Source of the DNA: Oscillospiraceae bacterium
GTDB taxonomy: Bacteria; Bacillota; Clostridia; Oscillospirales; Oscillospiraceae
Assembly (NCBI GenBank): GCA_031264545.1
Contig: JAISDV010000161.1
Span: 1 to 16,198 of the forward strand
Direction: 5' to 3'
Length of the DNA stretch: 16,198 bases
Shown here piece by piece: positions 12,808 through 16,198 of the stretch. The position numbers and the translations under genes were made by a program. The notes below the pieces were generated by a model. It was not told where the DNA came from and ran no database searches. It worked only from the letters and a program-made list of their open reading frames with translations. Each line of letters starts with the position of its first letter. The stretch's first letter is position 1.

Positions 12808-15800
12808 ATGAACCGACTTGTAAAAAAGCATATTAAACCCCGTAACAGGATATTGAGTCTCGTGCTTGTGCTTCTGTTCGTCATATCCGCGTCTTTCGCG
12901 TTGCCCGCTATCGCTCGCGCGGAGGGCGACCCGTCCGCACTGAAATTCAACGTCGAGGTAGACAATACGACTGTCGAGGCGGGACGCACGCTTCGTATCA
13001 ACATAAATTTCGAGCAAAATGACGCATCGGGCGCGACCATGGATACGCTGTTTAAGGACAAGTACATCTTCTATATTCTGAAGGATTTCATGAACCCGGG
13101 AACACTGCATTTTGTTCCGGATTCCTATCTGGATACAAATATCCCCGTATTCGTCTTTACTGATGGATCTGAAACAATAGACGGCAACGACTACATAAAG
13201 TACACCGTAACGGTCAACTCTGAATTAGAAGATCGACTAGACGAAACCCTGCTGTACGCGTCTATAAATGTGGAGATGGTGGTTTCCCTGTCCTACGCCA
13301 ATGTGCAGGGCGTGAAGCCCTTCATCGCGGAAAGCAGTGACAACGTGGTATTCCAGGAGGACTTCAACGTCAATCCGCCGAGCGGTGAAAGCGGCTTCAA
13401 AAAGGTGGAGTGGGTTTACCGGTTGAATGACGACGGCCAATACGTGCAGGCCGGCTCCGAGCTTGCGGCGATAAAAAAGGACGACATCGTGGAATTCTTG
13501 TTCTATGTCGACGAGCAAAATATAATCGAGGAAATACTGCCCGCAGGATACAAAGCCGTAGGCGCGGAGAATTTCCCCACCGATGGTTCTCCCTTCGCAG
13601 GCGCAGATGTTCCCGGTCTTACGGACTTGAATAAGGACTGGACTTTTAGTAAGGAGGAAAATGGTTATACGCATTATGTGTATGACAAGAGCTCACATAT
13701 GGGAGACCGGTATTTCTCCTTTTACGCCTATGTGGCCAAAACGCCTAACGGCAGCAACAACGATCTTTTTACAAACCAGGCAAATTTCTATCGGGATCAG
13801 GTCCAGATGGGATCTTATGGCGTAACGCCGCAGCTGACGGATAAATACGACATGGCGCTGCTTGTCGAGTTCATCCGGCATGAGCGCAATGACCTGGAGA
13901 TATTTTCTAATGGCGGCGAATGGAGAAAGACGCGGCCCTACGTTCTGGCGGGAGATACCCTAGACGTGGCGGTCAGGGTCAGCAATCAGGGTTCTGTCGC
14001 CACCCAAAACCCCGTTATCCGGCTATATATTCCCAAAGGCTATGAGTTGGACAGATCTTTCTCAACCGATTGGAAGCTCGTTTCCGCTCCCGCATATACT
14101 GAGAATTCGGACTCGGCATGGAATGACCTGACGGTATATGAATACGCTTTTTCCGATATATTCCTGCCGGGCGGCGATGTCATTCTCGGGAAGGACGAAG
14201 AGTCACCCGGCAGGCTGAGGCTTACAGTAAAGGGGAATGCCGGCCTGGATCCCATCGATTATTATATCGCCGCTGAGCTCGTAAGCTACAAAGCGCTGAA
14301 TGGGGACGACATCGGGAGCTTGGATATCGACTCCACGCCTGACGGCAATCCCCATAACGATCTGATCGACGGCGCCAACGCGCTTCGGGATATCGACACA
14401 GACCAAAAAGAGAAATACGGCGTATGGGATACGGACGCTAAAAGCAATCGGGACGCGGACGAAGACGACTGGGACTACGACCTGGCCTTCTACGGGAATT
14501 TCTCCGCGCCTGAAAGCGGCGCGAACCTTACTAAGAACAGATTATCTGAGTGGGATTATTACGTGCCATCCCCCGGAGAGAGAGGCAATCCCTGGGATAT
14601 CGGCACGGTATGGGCCGCCCAAGATTTCAATCATGACAACAGCGACTATTACATAAATAATGATTTTCAATACCTGCCTCTGGACGGCAGCCTGCATCAA
14701 ACCGGGACCTGGTTTGTTTATCGCCTGATTATCAACCAGGGCGGCCTCGAGGATATGCAGGACATCGAACTGACGGACGTCTTGCCGACCGGGTTAAAGT
14801 ATCTGGAGTATGACACGCACGCCAGTGGCGGAAATATTGCCGGTATGGGCATGAACATCGTCTACGGCTGGCCCCTGGCATACGACGAGGACAAAGAAAA
14901 TTACGGGGTCGATTACAACGCGTCCAATATGGCGGCGTTTCAGTCAATCGATGGATTTTTGTTTCGCGACTATGCCAACAAGTTGTCGTTCGTGGGGTAC
15001 AAGGAAGACGACGGCGAAACCCCGAGCCCGTACAACAGCTATATCGAAGGCGGTAACGTTGTATGGAATGATGACATGACCAGCGTTACCATCAGCTTTG
15101 ACCGGATCAATCACGCGGAAGTGTATGTTTACCTCGCCGTCGAGGTGGACGCCGACAACGTGAATTTCAACCGGGAATACCGCAATGGAGCGACGCTTTC
15201 GTATAACAGCGGCTTCGTTTGGCGCGAGGAGCAGTCCACGCTGACATGGGAAAGCAGCAATAACAGCGCGTATGTAAAAAAGTCGGTGAAAACGCCCGCT
15301 TTTGTAAATGACGACGGTGACATTGAAATCGCGTACACGATCCGGATACGCACCGCAGGCAGTGCCCGCCTGTCCCAGGGTTGGATGGGCACCGGCGGTG
15401 TGCGGGATCAATTGGCGGCGAACTTGCCGCAGGGTATGACGGTAAGGCATATTTCAACGCACATTCGCGGCGAGCAGGGCTCCGCCTGGGACGGACAGGG
15501 CGGCTTGTTGGACGGCACAGCGTTAGATAACCCGGGAGCGATTCTAACCGCAGCCATCGATTCAAATACCAAAACCGTGACAATCACCGACATGGACGGC
15601 GTTGACCCGTATACCGTCTTTTATGTCGACATAACGGCGATATACGCGGGCTGGAAGCACGGCGCGCGAATCACAAATGTCGCGGGCAACACCGTGAACC
15701 AGCAGCTGCCGCTGAAGCTCACGGTACTCAAAGAAAACTCGGAGACGCACACGTCTCTTCCGGGCGCGAGGTTTAAGGCGTATTATGCCGATGCTCAGGG

Positions 15801-16198
15801 GAAGGCCGATAAAGACCGCCCCGTCCTGGATTTTCGGCCGCCGAACGGGCCGGTAACCGTCAATGGCACGGAACCGGGCAACAGCTTTGAGTTTCTACCG
15901 GAGGATTATGAGACAGAGGATGAATGGAAGATTGTTCTTGTGGAAGATACCGCGCCGGAAGGGTATGAAAACAACGAGGGAAAAACGGTCACACTAAGCG
16001 TGCGGAAGGATGGCTCCGGTAACCTGAGCTTTGCCGATACCACGGACCTCGCGCATGGAAATCAGGGCGACGTCCTGACGATAGGCAACGCGCCTTCACC
16101 CTCTCCCTCTCCCTCTCCCTCTCCCTCGCCATCACCCTCACCCTCGCCCTCACCATCGCCGTCGCCATCGCCCTCGCCCGCGCCATCGCCTTCACCAT
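12808..16198 (+). CDS. Large secreted surface protein with DUF11-like, SpaA-like and Pro-Ser linker regions, 3' end outside window
   Basis: At least 1130 residues without a stop. Residues 1-38 are a signal peptide (basic start, core LSLVLVLLFVISASFA, cleavage likely after ARA), so the protein is exported. Near 390 (VSNQGSVATQNPVIRLYIP), 637 (YRLIINQGG with ELTDVLPTGLKYLEY) and 823 (VKKSVKTPAFVNDDGDIEIA) are repeats of DUF11-like adhesin folds. An Asp-rich segment after the first (DIDSTPDGNPHNDLIDG, later DADEDDWDYD) resembles calcium-binding stretches of such proteins. Near 968 a SpaA/Cna-B-like domain begins (LKENSETHTSLPGARFKAYY). From 1096 to the edge is a Pro-Ser repeat, probably a wall-spanning stalk. 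An LPxTG or other anchor would lie outside. The ATG at 12808 has GGAGGG at good spacing. Adhesion or cell-surface structure is inference. Confidence 0.88.
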   Translation, partial: MNRLVKKHIKPRNRILSLVLVLLFVISASFALPAIARAEGDPSALKFNVEVDNTTVEAGRTLRININFEQNDASGATMDTLFKDKYIFYILKDFMNPGTLHFVPDSYLDTNIPVFVFTDGSETIDGNDYIKYTVTVNSELEDRLDETLLYASINVEMVVSLSYANVQGVKPFIAESSDNVVFQEDFNVNPPSGESGFKKVEWVYRLNDDGQYVQAGSELAAIKKDDIVEFLFYVDEQNIIEEILPAGYKAVGAENFPTDGSPFAGADVPGLTDLNKDWTFSKEENGYTHYVYDKSSHMGDRYFSFYAYVAKTPNGSNNDLFTNQANFYRDQVQMGSYGVTPQLTDKYDMALLVEFIRHERNDLEIFSNGGEWRKTRPYVLAGDTLDVAVRVSNQGSVATQNPVIRLYIPKGYELDRSFSTDWKLVSAPAYTENSDSAWNDLTVYEYAFSDIFLPGGDVILGKDEESPGRLRLTVKGNAGLDPIDYYIAAELVSYKALNGDDIGSLDIDSTPDGNPHNDLIDGANALRDIDTDQKEKYGVWDTDAKSNRDADEDDWDYDLAFYGNFSAPESGANLTKNRLSEWDYYVPSPGERGNPWDIGTVWAAQDFNHDNSDYYINNDFQYLPLDGSLHQTGTWFVYRLIINQGGLEDMQDIELTDVLPTGLKYLEYDTHASGGNIAGMGMNIVYGWPLAYDEDKENYGVDYNASNMAAFQSIDGFLFRDYANKLSFVGYKEDDGETPSPYNSYIEGGNVVWNDDMTSVTISFDRINHAEVYVYLAVEVDADNVNFNREYRNGATLSYNSGFVWREEQSTLTWESSNNSAYVKKSVKTPAFVNDDGDIEIAYTIRIRTAGSARLSQGWMGTGGVRDQLAANLPQGMTVRHISTHIRGEQGSAWDGQGGLLDGTALDNPGAILTAAIDSNTKTVTITDMDGVDPYTVFYVDITAIYAGWKHGARITNVAGNTVNQQLPLKLTVLKENSETHTSLPGARFKAYYADAQGKADKDRPVLDFRPPNGPVTVNGTEPGNSFEFLPEDYETEDEWKIVLVEDTAPEGYENNEGKTVTLSVRKDGSGNLSFADTTDLAHGNQGDVLTIGNAPSPSPSPSPSPSPSPSPSPSPSPSPSPSPAPSPSP
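16093..16198 (+). repeat. Hexanucleotide repeat tract coding for the Pro-Ser linker
   Basis: Proline and serine alternate in codons CCN-TCN. Four exact copies of CCCTCT lie at 16099-16122, followed by variants CCCTCG, CCATCA, CCATCG and one Pro-Ala unit. The tract continues beyond the window. Gain or loss of units would change linker length in steps of two residues without frameshift. Confidence 0.92.

Noticed and set aside
15989..16198. Minus-strand frame rich in Arg-Glu repeats
   Set aside because: Antisense of the Pro-Ser hexamer tract; an artefact of the repeat.
16093..16198. CRISPR-like or other regularly spaced repeat array
   Set aside because: The repeats are contiguous hexamers in a coding frame, with no unique spacers.

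Overview
The window reads as a moderately GC-rich Gram-positive chromosome, most likely an uncultured or little-studied Clostridia/Oscillospirales-type Firmicute. This is inference from a lipobox on the polyamine-binding protein, a YtrA-type GntR/ABC operon, a zinc-ribbon L32, strong Shine-Dalgarno sites, near-consensus sigma-A promoters, and the gene pair der-plsY next to a DUF512 protein. No rRNA, tRNA, CRISPR array, insertion sequence or phage gene is visible.

Left part (1-4945, mostly minus strand): a complete potA-potB-potC and the 5' part of potD form a spermidine/putrescine ABC importer operon. Its genes overlap by a few bases, it is driven by a good promoter (3730-3758), and it is preceded by a strongly folded leader RNA. 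Upstream, still on minus, is an RluA-family rRNA pseudouridine synthase.

Middle (4903-9105, plus strand): a perfect TTGACA-N17-TATAAT promoter drives yceD (DUF177) and rpmF (L32), closed by an intrinsic terminator. Next come a DUF512 PDZ/radical-SAM-like protein, the ribosome-assembly GTPase der and the acyltransferase plsY. This is a housekeeping block for ribosome biogenesis and phospholipid synthesis. A gpsA gene, which often follows plsY, is absent here.

Accessory part (9106-12230): a short flavodoxin has its own promoter with a 28-bp palindromic operator over the start site. It faces a minus-strand operon of a YtrA-like GntR repressor, an ABC ATPase and a six-helix permease. The repressor's own promoter carries the same 11-base half-site as the flavodoxin operator, so the two units probably form one small regulon. 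Upstream of the repressor lies what looks like the decayed 3' end of a plus-strand gene, possibly a spore-photoproduct-lyase-like radical SAM protein.

Right part (12229-16198): about 580 bases of T-rich, hairpin-rich non-coding DNA precede a very large secreted surface protein (at least 1130 residues) with a signal peptide, DUF11-like segments, an Asp-rich segment, a SpaA-like domain and a long Pro-Ser linker. It runs off the end of the window. The best leads are the shared GntR operators, the potA leader fold, and this surface protein with its hexanucleotide repeat tract.
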